Notes: generated by a model not told the origin, from the letters alone. Shown: positions 43,129 to 55,606, counted from the first letter of the stretch. The stretch is 64,000 nt of DNA from Stenotrophomonas rhizophila (GCF_020857975.1 NZ_JACWUO010000004.1:186001-250000); one strand, 5' to 3'. Made by a program: numbers and translations.

Positions 43129-43413
43129 GTGTCGCTGTCTGATCTGCCCATGCACAGCGTGACGCTGTCTGATCTGCCCATGCATAGCTCGGCCCTGGTC
43201 GAATCGGTACAGGACCTGCATGCAAACGATGCCATCGCCCGCCGGCTGCGCGAACTGGGGTTCGTCAAGGGCGAGGACGTGCGCCTGGTCGCCCGCGGCC
43301 CGGTCGGCGGTGAACCGTTGCTGGTGCAGGTCGGGTTCACCCGGTTTGCCCTGCGCCGCAGCGAAGCGGCACGCATCCTGATCGCCCCCGGCCCCGCGCG
43401 GGGCACGGCATGA
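43129..43413 (+). CDS. feoA: Ferrous iron transport protein A with duplicated N-terminus
   Basis: A 94-residue cytoplasmic SH3-like partner of FeoB. The core (VQDLHANDAIARRLRELGFVKGEDVRLV to LRRSEAARILI) is a normal FeoA domain of about 75 residues. Ahead of it the peptide SLSDLPMHS is repeated as TLSDLPMHS, encoded by a 30-bp tandem duplication (43133-43186). AGAAGG six bases before GTG 43129 supports that start; ATG 43150 and ATG 43180 would omit one or both copies. The TGA overlaps the feoB ATG (ATGA), so expression is coupled. Iron-dependent repression is suggested by the palindrome at 43095-43114. Confidence 0.88.
   Translation: MSLSDLPMHSVTLSDLPMHSSALVESVQDLHANDAIARRLRELGFVKGEDVRLVARGPVGGEPLLVQVGFTRFALRRSEAARILIAPGPARGTA
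43133..43186 (+). repeat. 30-bp in-frame tandem duplication at the 5' end of feoA
   Basis: CGCTGTCTGATCTGCCCATG begins at 43133 and again at 43163; 22 bases are identical in each unit and the remainder is similar. It keeps the reading frame and duplicates a potential ATG start. Confidence 0.85.
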
Positions 43414-45269
43414 GCGCGGCCGCGCAGATGCTGCGGGTGGCGCTGGTGGGCAACCCCAACAGCGGCAAGACCGCGCTGTTCAACCAGCTCACCGGCAGTC
43501 GCCAGAAGGTGGCCAATTACACCGGGGTCACCGTCGAGCGCAAGGAAGGCCGCCTGCGCGCGCCATCGGGCCGCGAATTCGCCGTGCTCGACCTGCCCGG
43601 CGCCTACAGCCTGCAGCCGGCCAGCCTGGACGAGGCGATCACCCGCGACCTGTGCCGGGGCTTCTACCCCGGCGAGGCGGCGCCGGACGTGCTGCTGTGC
43701 GTGATCGATGCCACCAACCTGCGCCTGCACCTGCGCTTTGCACTGGAGCTGCGCGAGCTGGGCAAGCCGATGATCGTGGCCTTGAACATGGTCGATGCGG
43801 CGCAGCGCCGCGGCATCAAGATCGACGTGCCGGCGCTGGAACAGGCCCTGGGCGTGCCGGTGGTGGAAACCGTGGCGGTGCGCCGGCATGGCGCCCAGCA
43901 GCTGGTGGAACGGCTGGATGCGATGGTGCCGCACCTGCAGGCGCCGGTGGAGGTGCCTGCGCCGGACAGCGACTACCACGCCCGCGTGCGCGACATCCTG
44001 GCCGCCTCGGTGAGCATGCCGACCCGTACGGCGAAGGTGGATGACGCGCTGGACCGCTGGTTGCTGCACCCGGTGTTCGGGCTGCTGACCCTGGCGGTGG
44101 TGATGTTCCTGATCTTCCAGGCGGTGTTCGCCTGGGCCACGCCGCTGATGGACGGCATCGAGGCCGGTTTCGGCTGGCTGGGCCAGAACGTCGGCGCGGT
44201 ACTGCCCGAAGGGCCACTGTCCAGCCTGCTTACCGACGGCATCATCGCCGGCGTCGGCGGGGTGGTGGTATTCCTGCCGCAGATCCTGATCCTGTTCGCC
44301 TTCATCCTGGCGCTGGAAGAATCCGGCTACCTGCCGCGTGCGGCGTTCCTGCTCGATCGCATGATGGCCTCGGCCGGCCTGTCCGGGCGTTCGTTCATCC
44401 CGCTGCTGTCCAGCTTCGCCTGCGCGGTGCCGGGCATCATGGCCACGCGCAGCATCCAGGACCCGCGCGATCGCCTGGCCACGATCCTGGTGGCGCCGTT
44501 GATGACCTGCTCGGCGCGGCTGCCGGTGTATGCGCTGCTGATCGGCGCGTTCATTCCGGCCCGGACGCTGTGGGGCTTTGTCAGCCAGCAGGGGCTGGTG
44601 CTGTTCGGCCTGTACCTGGCCGGCATCCTCAGTGCGTTGGCGATGTCGTGGGTGATGAAGAAGTGGCGCCGCGACAAGAGCGAGCACCCGCTGATGCTCG
44701 AACTGCCGTCCTACCGCATCCCACACCCGCGCGACCTGGCCGTGGGCCTGTACGAGCGCGGCATGATCTTCCTGCGGCGGGTGGGCGGCATCATCCTGTC
44801 GCTGACCATCCTGCTCTGGGTGCTGCTGAAATTCCCCGCCGCCCCGGCCAATGCGACCATGCCGGCGATCGACTACAGCTTTGCCGGCCAGATCGGCCAT
44901 GCGATGTCGGTGATCTTCGCCCCGCTGGGCTTCAACTGGCAGATCTGCATCGCGCTGATCCCGGGCATGGGCGCGCGCGAGGTGGCGGTGTCCTCGCTGG
45001 CCACGATCTATGCGCTGTCGGCGGCCGACGATGACGCCGCGATCCAGGCGCTGACCCCGGTGGTGGCGCACGGCTGGTCGCTGGCCACCGGCCTGTCGCT
45101 GCTGGTGTGGTTCATCTACGCGCCGATGTGCATTTCCACGCTGGCCACCATCAAGCGCGAGACCAACTCGTGGAAGCAGGTGGGGTTTGCCACCGTGTAC
45201 CTGTTCGCGGCGGCCTATATCGCCGCGCTGGTCACCTACCAGGTGACCGTGGCGCTGGGCGGCGGCTGA
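43410..45269 (+). CDS. feoB: Ferrous iron transporter B
   Basis: A 619-residue inner-membrane Fe(II) importer. The N-terminal G domain has G1 GNPNSGKT (residues 14-21), the switch region NYTGVTVERKEG, G3 DLPGAYSL and G4 NMVD. A GDI-like helical spacer follows, then membrane domains with the Gate motifs GRSFIPLLSSFACAVPGIM and LMTCSARLPVYALLIGAFIP, including the conserved cysteines. It is shorter than the E. coli protein (773 residues) by lacking much of the C-terminal extension. It overlaps feoA and the next small membrane gene, forming a three-gene unit. Confidence 0.95.
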   Translation: MSAAAQMLRVALVGNPNSGKTALFNQLTGSRQKVANYTGVTVERKEGRLRAPSGREFAVLDLPGAYSLQPASLDEAITRDLCRGFYPGEAAPDVLLCVIDATNLRLHLRFALELRELGKPMIVALNMVDAAQRRGIKIDVPALEQALGVPVVETVAVRRHGAQQLVERLDAMVPHLQAPVEVPAPDSDYHARVRDILAASVSMPTRTAKVDDALDRWLLHPVFGLLTLAVVMFLIFQAVFAWATPLMDGIEAGFGWLGQNVGAVLPEGPLSSLLTDGIIAGVGGVVVFLPQILILFAFILALEESGYLPRAAFLLDRMMASAGLSGRSFIPLLSSFACAVPGIMATRSIQDPRDRLATILVAPLMTCSARLPVYALLIGAFIPARTLWGFVSQQGLVLFGLYLAGILSALAMSWVMKKWRRDKSEHPLMLELPSYRIPHPRDLAVGLYERGMIFLRRVGGIILSLTILLWVLLKFPAAPANATMPAIDYSFAGQIGHAMSVIFAPLGFNWQICIALIPGMGAREVAVSSLATIYALSAADDDAAIQALTPVVAHGWSLATGLSLLVWFIYAPMCISTLATIKRETNSWKQVGFATVYLFAAAYIAALVTYQVTVALGGG

Positions 45270-45523
45270 TGAGCGCCGGGCTGCTGCTGCAATACGTGGT
45301 GGTGGCGCTGATCGTGCTGGCAAGCGCGTGGGTGGTGCTGAACAAGCAGTTCCCGGGCCTGGTGCGCCGCGTGCGCGGGGCGATCGCGCTGGGGCTGGTG
45401 AAGCCGCAGCGGGCCGCATGGCTGCAGGCCCTGGGGCGGAAGATCGCGCCGCCGGCCAGTGGCGGCGGTGGCGCCTGCGGTGGCTGCGACAGCTGCGGGC
45501 CGACGCCGCCGAAGCAACACTGA
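45269..45523 (+). CDS. Small membrane protein, FeoC-position (DUF6587-like)
   Basis: An 84-residue protein starting at the ATG that overlaps the feoB TGA (TGATG). One membrane helix (LLLQYVVVALIVLASAWVVL) is followed by a basic stretch and a Gly/Cys-rich tail GGGGACGGCDSCG with three cysteines that could bind iron or a cluster. Similar small proteins downstream of feoB in Xanthomonadaceae and other proteobacteria occupy the place of FeoC but are not homologous to E. coli FeoC. Role in Fe(II) transport is inferred from position and overlap. A 215-base gap without a recognised feature follows before dapB. Confidence 0.75.
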   Translation: MSAGLLLQYVVVALIVLASAWVVLNKQFPGLVRRVRGAIALGLVKPQRAAWLQALGRKIAPPASGGGGACGGCDSCGPTPPKQH

Positions 45524-45738
45524 CCTTGATGATCGGCGATAGCGGCGGGCTCTGCCCGCTGCCATCGCATCGGCGTCCGTCTTGCCGGAAGCGTTGACGG
45601 TTGGCTGGTTGCGGTTGCTTGCGCCCAAGCCGCAGGCGCAAGCGGATGGCCATCGGCAGCGTGCGCGGCGTCACGCCTGGCGCAGGCAGGCGATATCCGC
45701 TCTTGTGCCGCCTTGCCGGCACCGGCTAGCCTGCGCGC

Positions 45739-46479
45739 ATGAATACAGTCCCGCTTCGTTTGCTCATCCACGGCGCTTCCGGGCGCATGGGCCAGGCCCT
45801 GCTGCGCCTGGCCGCCGCTCGCTCCGATCTGCAGGTGGTTGCCGCGGTGACCGGCCGTGCCCCGGCCCAGCGCGTGGTCGACGGCGTACCGCACTTCGCC
45901 AGCGCCGAGCTGGGCGGTGCGCCGCCGTTCGACGTGGCCATCGACTTCAGCCTGCCCGAGGGCTTCGACCCGGTCCTGGCGCTGTGCGTGGAGCGCGGCG
46001 CCGGACTGGTCTCGGGCACCACCGGGATCAGCCAGGGCCAACGCCAGGCGCTGATCCAGGCCGCCGACAGCATCGCGCTGGTGTGGGCGTCCAACTTCAG
46101 CCTGGGCGTGGCGGTGCTGGATGAACTGGTCGAGCGGGCGGCCGCGGCACTGGCCGGCTGGGACTGCGACATCGTCGAATCCCACCATGTGCACAAGCAG
46201 GACGCACCCTCGGGCACCGCGCTGACCCTGGGCGCGGCTGCCCAGCAGGGCGGGGCGCAACCGCGCTATGCCAGCCTGCGCGCCGGCGATATCGTCGGTG
46301 AGCACCTGGTCCAGTTCACCGGGCTGGGCGAGCGCCTGGAACTGACCCACCGGGCCACCAACCGCGACATCTTCGCGCGCGGGGCGTTGTTTGCCGCCGT
46401 CCAGCTGAACGGGCGCGCGCCCGGCAGCTACCGGGTCCGCGACCTGCTGGCCGCGCCGGCGCCGCCGGACGTCGGCTGA
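45739..46479 (+). CDS. dapB: 4-hydroxy-tetrahydrodipicolinate reductase
   Basis: Second step committed to lysine and diaminopimelate synthesis; reduces 4-hydroxy-tetrahydrodipicolinate with NAD(P)H. The 246-residue protein has the Rossmann motif IHGASGRMGQALL, the GTTGIS loop, NFSLGVAVL, and the active-site motif VESHHVHKQDAPSGTA with the catalytic Lys. It is somewhat shorter than the E. coli enzyme (273 residues) but all core motifs are present. Located upstream of carA, the usual order in Xanthomonadaceae, with its own terminator-free 286-base spacer before carA. Confidence 0.94.
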   Translation: MNTVPLRLLIHGASGRMGQALLRLAAARSDLQVVAAVTGRAPAQRVVDGVPHFASAELGGAPPFDVAIDFSLPEGFDPVLALCVERGAGLVSGTTGISQGQRQALIQAADSIALVWASNFSLGVAVLDELVERAAAALAGWDCDIVESHHVHKQDAPSGTALTLGAAAQQGGAQPRYASLRAGDIVGEHLVQFTGLGERLELTHRATNRDIFARGALFAAVQLNGRAPGSYRVRDLLAAPAPPDVG

Positions 46480-46634
46480 GTCCGGCCGGTCCGCGCCGGG
46501 GGCGGCCACCGGCCCCCTGTCGCGGCGGGCCGGGAGCGCCGAACCGGGCGCGCCAGCCTGAACCCGGGGCCGGCCCGGCGCCGCCGTACGTCAGCGCATG
46601 CATGTAAATGCTGGCATCGCAGGCCCGGTGCCTT

Positions 46635-46698
46635 TACAATTCCCGCTCGCCGAATCACGACAGCCGGACCGGTCCCGAACCGCCGTCCGCGCTTTTTT
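46635..46698 (+). promoter_or_regulatory. Candidate promoter and attenuator-like hairpin in the carA leader
   Basis: TACAAT at 46635-46640 could be a -10 box. About 25 bases later CGGAC (46665-46669) can pair with GTCCG (46685-46689), followed three bases on by six T residues (46693-46698). This resembles a weak intrinsic terminator inside the leader. The 5-bp stem is short, so the call is speculative. Confidence 0.25.
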
Positions 46699-46765
46699 GC
46701 AGCCGCTTTTTCGTGGAGCGCAGGCGTGACTTCGGTGACCCCTCGGTAGCCAAAGTGAGAATTCC

Positions 46766-47896
46766 GTGACCCAAGCCGCAATCCTCGTCCTCGAAGACGG
46801 CACCGTATTCGAGGGCGAATCCGTAGGCGCGCCCGGCCTGTCCGTCGGCGAGGTGGTGTTCAACACCGCCATGACCGGTTACCAGGAAGTGCTGACTGAC
46901 CCTTCCTACGCCCGGCAGATGGTCACGCTGACCTACCCGCATATCGGCAATACCGGCATGACCGACCAGGACGACGAGGCCCACAAAGTGTGGTCGGCCG
47001 GCCTGATCGTGCGCGATGTGCCGCGCCGCCCGAGCAACTGGCGCAGCCAGGTATCGCTGCAGGACTGGCTGCTGCAGCGTGGCGTGGTGGCCATCTCCGG
47101 CATCGATACCCGCAAGCTGACCCGCATCCTGCGCGAGCGCGGCGCGCAGAACGGGGCGCTGATGGCCGGCGAGGGGCTGGACGTGGAGCAGGCACTGGAA
47201 GCGGCACGCAAGTTCCCCGGCCTGAAGGGCATGGACCTGGCCAAGGTGGTCAGCACCGACAAGGCCTACCCGTGGACCGAAGGCCAGCTGGACTTGAACA
47301 GCAACGAATTCGTCAGCGCCGCCCCGCGTTTCAAGGTGGTGGCCTATGACTTCGGCGCCAAGCTGAACATCCTGCGCATGCTGGCCGAGCGCGGCTGCGA
47401 GCTCACCGTGGTGCCGGCGCAGACCCCGGCCGCCGAGGTGCTGGCGATGAACCCCGACGGCGTGTTCCTGTCCAACGGCCCGGGCGATCCGGAACCGTGC
47501 GTCTACGCGATCGAGGCGATCAAGGTGTTCCTGGACAAGAAGCTGCCGGTGTTCGGCATCTGCCTGGGCCACCAGCTGCTGGCGCTGGCCTCCGGTGCCA
47601 AGACGGTCAAGATGGGCCACGGCCACCACGGCGCCAACCACCCGGTGCAGGACCTGGACGACGGCCGGGTGATGATCACCTCGCAGAACCACGGGTTCGC
47701 GGTGGATGAAGCGACCCTGCCGGCCACCCTGCGGGTAACCCACCGCTCGCTGTTCGATGGCACCAACCAGGGCATCGCCCGCACCGACGTGCCGGCGTTC
47801 TCGTTCCAGGGCCATCCGGAAGCCTCGCCGGGCCCGCATGACGTGGGCCCGCTGTTCGACCGTTTCGTGACCCTGATGGCCGAGGCCAAGGCGTGA
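46766..47896 (+). CDS. carA: Carbamoyl-phosphate synthase small subunit
   Basis: Glutamine amidotransferase subunit that feeds ammonia to CarB for arginine and pyrimidine synthesis. The 376-residue protein starts at a GTG and has the N-terminal domain [18 protein letters not shown], then the class I glutaminase domain with [12 protein letters not shown], nucleophile Cys266 in [15 protein letters not shown], and the His-x-Glu pair in [13 protein letters not shown]. The stop overlaps the start of a small periplasmic-protein gene placed between carA and carB. Confidence 0.96.
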   Translation: MTQAAILVLEDGTVFEGESVGAPGLSVGEVVFNTAMTGYQEVLTDPSYARQMVTLTYPHIGNTGMTDQDDEAHKVWSAGLIVRDVPRRPSNWRSQVSLQDWLLQRGVVAISGIDTRKLTRILRERGAQNGALMAGEGLDVEQALEAARKFPGLKGMDLAKVVSTDKAYPWTEGQLDLNSNEFVSAAPRFKVVAYDFGAKLNILRMLAERGCELTVVPAQTPAAEVLAMNPDGVFLSNGPGDPEPCVYAIEAIKVFLDKKLPVFGICLGHQLLALASGAKTVKMGHGHHGANHPVQDLDDGRVMITSQNHGFAVDEATLPATLRVTHRSLFDGTNQGIARTDVPAFSFQGHPEASPGPHDVGPLFDRFVTLMAEAKA

Positions 47897-48444
47897 TCCA
47901 GCGCGCTGCACTACTGGTGTTGCTGTGCGGCGCCGTCGGCGCGGTGCAGGCCGCACCGGCCGCCACCGCAGAGGTGGACGCGCTTCTGCAGACGTTGAAC
48001 AAGGGCTCGCTCGGTGCTTCGCAGGCGGAAATGATGGTCGAGGAGGTGCCAGCGCTCAAGGCACTGCCCGAAGCTGATCGCCAATGCGCGCGCACCTCCA
48101 TCCAGTCGTTTTTCTACGGTCATGTGCGCCAGTCGTTGATCAGCAGCCTGGGCGAGGACGGTGATGCAGTCGTCGCCGACTGGTCGCGCTTCCTGGCCAC
48201 ACCGTCCGGAAAGGGGTACCTGATCGTCACCGGTGCGCTCCCGGAGTCGGCGGCGGACGCGTCCATCAACACCCAGGACGAGGCGTACAGCGCCGGATTC
48301 GAGGCCTTTCTCGGTAGTGCGTCCTTCAAGCGCCTGAACGATGGTTTCGATGCAATGAGCGCGCCCGACGAATTGGCGGTGCGGCTGACTCGAGGACTGC
48401 AGGACCAGTGCCGGATCGCGCTGAAACCCGACGATATTTCCTGA
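47893..48444 (+). CDS. Exported hypothetical protein inserted between carA and carB
   Basis: A 183-residue protein with a signal peptide ([17 protein letters not shown]). The mature part is mostly helical, with [22 protein letters not shown] and [16 protein letters not shown] segments and two cysteines (RQCART, QDQCRI). It resembles small DUF2059-like helical periplasmic proteins only loosely, so no family is assigned. The GTG start overlaps the carA TGA by four bases (GTGA), so it is translated with carA. It ends 51 bases before carB. A function in nucleotide or arginine synthesis is not evident for an exported protein. Confidence 0.75.
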   Translation: MIQRAALLVLLCGAVGAVQAAPAATAEVDALLQTLNKGSLGASQAEMMVEEVPALKALPEADRQCARTSIQSFFYGHVRQSLISSLGEDGDAVVADWSRFLATPSGKGYLIVTGALPESAADASINTQDEAYSAGFEAFLGSASFKRLNDGFDAMSAPDELAVRLTRGLQDQCRIALKPDDIS

Positions 48445-48495
48445 TCGACAGCGTGCGATCACCCCCAGACACGCTGTACTGACTTAGAGAAGACA

Positions 48496-51734
<3,239 letters not shown>

Positions 51735-51738
<4 letters not shown>

Positions 51739-52211
51739 GAGCACCGATCACCCTGAAGGGCGCGCAGCGTCTGCGCGAAGAGCTCGACCACCTCAAGTCG
51801 GTCAAGCGGCCCAAGGTCATCGCCGCCATTGCCGAGGCGCGCGAGCACGGCGATCTGAAGGAGAACGCCGAGTACCACGCCGCGCGCGAGGAGCAGGGCT
51901 TCATCGAAGGCCGCATCAAGCAGCTCGAGGGCGAGCTGTCGCATGCCGAGATCATCGACATCACCAAGCTCAACGCCGGCAGCAAGGTGGTGTTCGGCGC
52001 CACGGTCGAGTTGTCGGACGTGGAGAGCGACGAAGGCAAGCGCTACCAGATCGTCGGCGACCTGGAAGCGGACATCAAGCTGGGCCTGATCGCGATCTCC
52101 TCGCCGCTGGCGCGGGCGTTGATCGGCAAGCTGGAAGGCGATGCGGTCACCATCGACGCACCGGCCGGCCAGCGCGAGTACGAAATCGTCAGCGTCCAGT
52201 ACCTGGACTGA
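51735..52211 (+). CDS. greA: Transcription elongation factor GreA
   Basis: A 158-residue factor that rescues backtracked RNA polymerase by stimulating transcript cleavage. The N-terminal coiled coil ([19 protein letters not shown] to [17 protein letters not shown]) contains the tip motif [18 protein letters not shown] with its acidic residues. The C-terminal globular domain ends ITVDAP-like and [13 protein letters not shown] 51735 overlaps the carB stop. Length matches E. coli GreA (158). Confidence 0.97.
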
Positions 52212-52218
52212 GCCGACC

Positions 52219-53139
52219 ATGGCCACGGCAACGCTGCTGCTGCCGGCACGCAGCCGTTTCCCGGCCGCGCCGTTGCCTGATGACGTCGCCAGGGCGCTGG
52301 GGCGGGCGGAACGCCGCAGCGCCGAGGCGGGCGAGCGCGCCCAGTTGCGTCGGCATTTCCAGACGCAGCCGGACGCGTGGTCCGCCGCAGCCCTGACCCG
52401 CCAGCTGGATGTCGGCGATGCCGACGGGGCGGTGTGGCTGCGGGCCGATCCGGCAAATGTGGTGCCGGACATGCATGGCGCACGCCTGATGGGGCACGGG
52501 GATATCCTGCGCCCCGATCTGGCCGATGTGATGCATCTGCTGCCGGCACTGCAGCCGTTGTTCGCCGGCTACGGCTTCGTGCTGGATGCGCCGGTGCCGT
52601 CGCGCTGGTACCTGCGCCTGCCGCCAGGCACCACGCTGCCTGTCTTTGCCGAGCCCGATGAAGTGCTGGGCGATGATCTGTTTGCCCACCTGCCCGAGGG
52701 CGATGCCGGCCGCCGCTGGCGCGCCCTGCTGACCGAAGCGCAGGTGGTGTTGCACCAGCACGGGTGGAACCAGCAGCGCGTGGCCGACGGCAAACGGGCG
52801 ATCAACTCGTTGTGGTTCTGGGGCGGCGGCGAGCTGCCCGAACGCGTGACCACCGCGCATGCCCAGGTCCGCAGCCGTGATGCGCTGCTGCAGGCGCTGG
52901 CCAAGGCAGCGGGTTTGCAGGCCGATGGCGAGCACGCCGTGGATGCCCTGGTGGACCTGCGTCAGCTGCGCTCGCTGGAACAGTTGGGCCAGGATGCGAT
53001 CCGGCCGTTGCTGGCGGCGATCGCGGGCGGGGAGTTGAAGCGGCTGGTGCTGGATTTCGAAGACGGGATGCGCTTTGAGATCGACAACGGCCAGCGCTGG
53101 CGGTTCTGGAAGAAGCCGGTGCAGCTGCACGACGCCTGA
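52219..53139 (+). CDS. rpfE: RpfE-like conserved protein
   Basis: A 306-residue cytoplasmic protein seven bases after greA. Recognisable blocks are LRADPANVVPDMHGARLMG, FVLDAPVPSRWYLRLP, VLHQHGWNQQRVADGKRAINSLWFWGGG, and DFEDGMRFEIDNGQRWRFWKKP. The same protein family in Xanthomonas and Xylella lies between greA and recJ at the edge of the rpf cluster and is called RpfE; it is often mislabelled phosphoglycerate mutase. No enzyme motif is apparent. The assignment rests on gene order and the conserved WFWGGG segment; its molecular role is not established. Confidence 0.72.
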   Translation: MATATLLLPARSRFPAAPLPDDVARALGRAERRSAEAGERAQLRRHFQTQPDAWSAAALTRQLDVGDADGAVWLRADPANVVPDMHGARLMGHGDILRPDLADVMHLLPALQPLFAGYGFVLDAPVPSRWYLRLPPGTTLPVFAEPDEVLGDDLFAHLPEGDAGRRWRALLTEAQVVLHQHGWNQQRVADGKRAINSLWFWGGGELPERVTTAHAQVRSRDALLQALAKAAGLQADGEHAVDALVDLRQLRSLEQLGQDAIRPLLAAIAGGELKRLVLDFEDGMRFEIDNGQRWRFWKKPVQLHDA

Positions 53140-53354
53140 GGCGTCGATCCACATCGGGCAGGGGGCGGTTTGATGCAGGCACCGCGCCATCCACGCATGA
53201 ATCATGCTACGTGCCCGGCGGCGGCCGCTCTGCGCATGGCGATGCGTTCATGGGATTGGCGCCCCTTGGTGATGGGGCGCGACGTGGATCTACGCCGGGC
53301 CGTCGCTGCTTCCAGCGGCGTATCATGGCCGCACCTTTGCAACCGGCGCTGCCG

Positions 53355-55112
53355 ATGTCTCCCACCGCCGATACCGCGCCACTTTCCCCTGATGCCGTGA
53401 CGATCCAGCGCCGTGCGCCGGTGCCGGTGGCGGAGTGGCCGGCCGACATGCTGCCGCTGCTGCAGCGCCTGTATGCCGCGCGCGGGGTGACCGACGCTGC
53501 GCAGGCGCAGCCGAAACTGGCCCAGCTGCACGCGCCGGAGCTGATGGGCAGCATGCAGGCCGCGGTGGACCTGCTGGCTGCGGCCATCGCCAGCAACGCC
53601 CGTATCCTGGTGGTCGGCGATTTCGATTGCGATGGCGCCACTGCCTGTGCGGTGGGCGTGCGCGGGCTGCGCATGCTCGGTGCGCGCGACGTGGTGCACG
53701 CGGTGCCGAACCGGGTCCTGCACGGGTATGGGTTGTCGCCAGCGCTGGTGGCCGACCTGGCGCACCTGCAGCCGGGCCTGCTGGTCACCGTCGACCACGG
53801 CATTGCCTGCCATGCCGGCGTGGCGGCGGCCAAGGCGCTGGGTTGGAAGGTGCTGGTCACCGACCATCACCTGCCCGGCGAACGGCTGCCGCCGGCCGAT
53901 GCCATCGTCGACCCCAACATCAACGGCGACGCGTTCCCGAGCAAGGCGCTGGCCGGGGTCGGGGTGATCTTCTATGTCCTGATGGCGCTGCGCCGCCACC
54001 TGCGCACGCAGGGCGCCTTTGCCGATGGCGCCGAGCCGGACCTGCTGACCCTGCTGGACCTGGTCGCGGTCGGCACCGTCGCCGACCTGGTCGCGCTGGA
54101 TGCCAACAACCGTGCGCTGGTCGCTGCCGGGCTGCGCCGCCTGCGCGCAGGGCAGGGCTGCGTGGGCCTGCAGGCACTGATCGAGGCCAGTGGCCGCGAC
54201 CCGGCACGGCTGAGCGCCACCGACATCGGATTTGCGCTGGGCCCGCGTTTGAATGCCGCCGGGCGCCTGGAAGACATGGCGCTGGGCATCGAACTGCTGC
54301 TCACCGAAGACCGCGCCCAGGCCCGCGAGATCGCCCAGACCCTGGAGCAGATCAACGCCGAGCGCCGTGCGGTGCAGCAGCTGATGACCGACGACGCCGA
54401 ACTGGCGGTGTCGCGCGCGGTGCTGACTGCCGAAGGCGAGCGCCCGATCGCGGCCTGCCTGTTCGATGCCGACTGGCATCCCGGCGTGGTCGGCCTGGTC
54501 GCCTCGAAGATGAAGGACCGCCTGCACCGCCCGGTGATCGCGTTTGCCCCGTCCGAACCGGGCAGCGATTCACTGCGCGGCTCGGCACGCTCGATTCCCG
54601 GCTTCCATATCCGTGACGCGCTGGCCATGGTCAACGCGGCGCACCCTGGGCTGATCGACAAGTTCGGTGGCCACGCCATGGCTGCAGGGCTGAGTCTGCC
54701 GCATGCGCAGCTGGCCGCGTTCGAGCAGGCCTTCGCCGACGTGGTGGAGCGCACGCTGGATCCGCTCTCGCTGCAGCAGCTGTTGCTTACCGACGGCGAG
54801 TTGCTGCCGCAGGAACTGGACTTTGCGCATGCCGAGGCGCTGCGTCTGGCCGGACCGTGGGGCCAGGGCTTCCCCGAGCCGCTGTTCGACGGCCACTTCC
54901 AGGTGGCGCGCTGGCAGGTGCTGAAGGAAAAGCATCTCAAACTCAGCCTGCGCGTACCCGGCCGGGCCGAACCGCTCAACGCGATCCACTTCAGCGGCTG
55001 GAAGGGCACCGCCCCGGCCAACACCGTACATATCGCCTACCGGCTGGTCAGCGATGACTACCGCGGCGGTGGGGCGATCCAGTTGATCATCGAGCATTGT
55101 GCGGATGCGTGA
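53355..55112 (+). CDS. recJ: Single-stranded-DNA-specific 5'-3' exonuclease RecJ
   Basis: A 585-residue repair nuclease of the DHH family, used in recombination and mismatch repair. The DHH domain shows ILVVGDFDCDGATACAV (DFDCDG at residues 89-94), LLVTVDHGIA and VLVTDHHLPGERLP; NPRLNAAGRLEDM-like GPRLNAAGRLED and the DHHA1 motif KFGGHAMAAGLSL follow, then the C-terminal OB fold. ATG 53355 is chosen; ATG 53325 would add ten residues. It is preceded by a 215-base spacer with degenerate SMAG remnants and followed by a long repeat region. Confidence 0.95.
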   Translation: MSPTADTAPLSPDAVTIQRRAPVPVAEWPADMLPLLQRLYAARGVTDAAQAQPKLAQLHAPELMGSMQAAVDLLAAAIASNARILVVGDFDCDGATACAVGVRGLRMLGARDVVHAVPNRVLHGYGLSPALVADLAHLQPGLLVTVDHGIACHAGVAAAKALGWKVLVTDHHLPGERLPPADAIVDPNINGDAFPSKALAGVGVIFYVLMALRRHLRTQGAFADGAEPDLLTLLDLVAVGTVADLVALDANNRALVAAGLRRLRAGQGCVGLQALIEASGRDPARLSATDIGFALGPRLNAAGRLEDMALGIELLLTEDRAQAREIAQTLEQINAERRAVQQLMTDDAELAVSRAVLTAEGERPIAACLFDADWHPGVVGLVASKMKDRLHRPVIAFAPSEPGSDSLRGSARSIPGFHIRDALAMVNAAHPGLIDKFGGHAMAAGLSLPHAQLAAFEQAFADVVERTLDPLSLQQLLLTDGELLPQELDFAHAEALRLAGPWGQGFPEPLFDGHFQVARWQVLKEKHLKLSLRVPGRAEPLNAIHFSGWKGTAPANTVHIAYRLVSDDYRGGGAIQLIIEHCADA

Positions 55113-55194
55113 GGTGCACGCCCGTTCTTTAAATTTGGTTCTTCGCCCATGTCCGGGGCTACCGCCCAAAGGCCATGGCATTGCAGAAAAGCAG

Positions 55195-55217
55195 GTAGTG
55201 CCGGCCGCTGGCCGGAT
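55195..55217 (+). repeat. SMAG palindrome downstream of recJ
   Basis: GTAG, then TGCCGGCC-gct-GGCCGGATGCC. Same stem family as 18952 and 3563. May shape the recJ 3' end. Confidence 0.75.
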
Positions 55218-55260
55218 GCCGTTGCTGTGTTGCCGCTTCGCAGCTAGCTTCAAAAGCGTT

Positions 55261-55308
55261 TCGTGCCCCTTCGGGGCGCGAGTCACTTTCTTGCTCGTGC
55301 AAGAAAGT
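55261..55308. repeat. Double-hairpin repeat (ACTTTCTTG type)
   Basis: GCCCC-ttc-GGGGC (55265-55277) followed by ACTTTCTTG-ctcgtg-CAAGAAAGT (55285-55308), both perfect stems. The second hairpin with its following CCAAAGAACACGCCC is a sequence commonly seen in intergenic regions of Xanthomonadaceae genomes. Confidence 0.7.
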
Positions 55309-55487
55309 AACCAAAGAACACGCCCCCGTCCGCGATCCGGCAGGCTACGCCTGCCGGTGCCCTGCGCTTCTCGCGTCATCGGGGGACGGCGCGGAACTCG
55401 CTGCGCTCAGACACCCGCGCCTCTTCGCCCCCGATGCCGCTGCGATGCTCGGCTCGCTTCAAGGGGGGAGGTAGATCAAGATCACGG

Positions 55488-55533
<46 letters not shown>

Positions 55534-55580
55534 TCTACCAATGGTCGGATTCATGCTGCCAATTCGCCTGCCATCCGCAG

Positions 55581-55606
55581 GTAGTTCCGACCCGTGGTCG
55601 GATGCC
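55581..55606 (+). repeat. SMAG palindrome inside composite copy B
   Basis: GTAG followed by a TCCGACC-cgt-GGTCGGA stem; corresponds to the first member of the inverted pair at 3742-3810. The second member survives only as ACGTGGCTCGGACCTATG. Confidence 0.75.

Noticed and set aside
46498..46517. GC-rich inverted repeat after dapB as a terminator
   Set aside because: Only six pairs and no T run; not distinguishable from background GC symmetry.
53168..53295. Possible SMAG pair before recJ
   Set aside because: Only fragments (ATCCACGCATG and GTGGATCTAC) remain and they do not form a complete stem.
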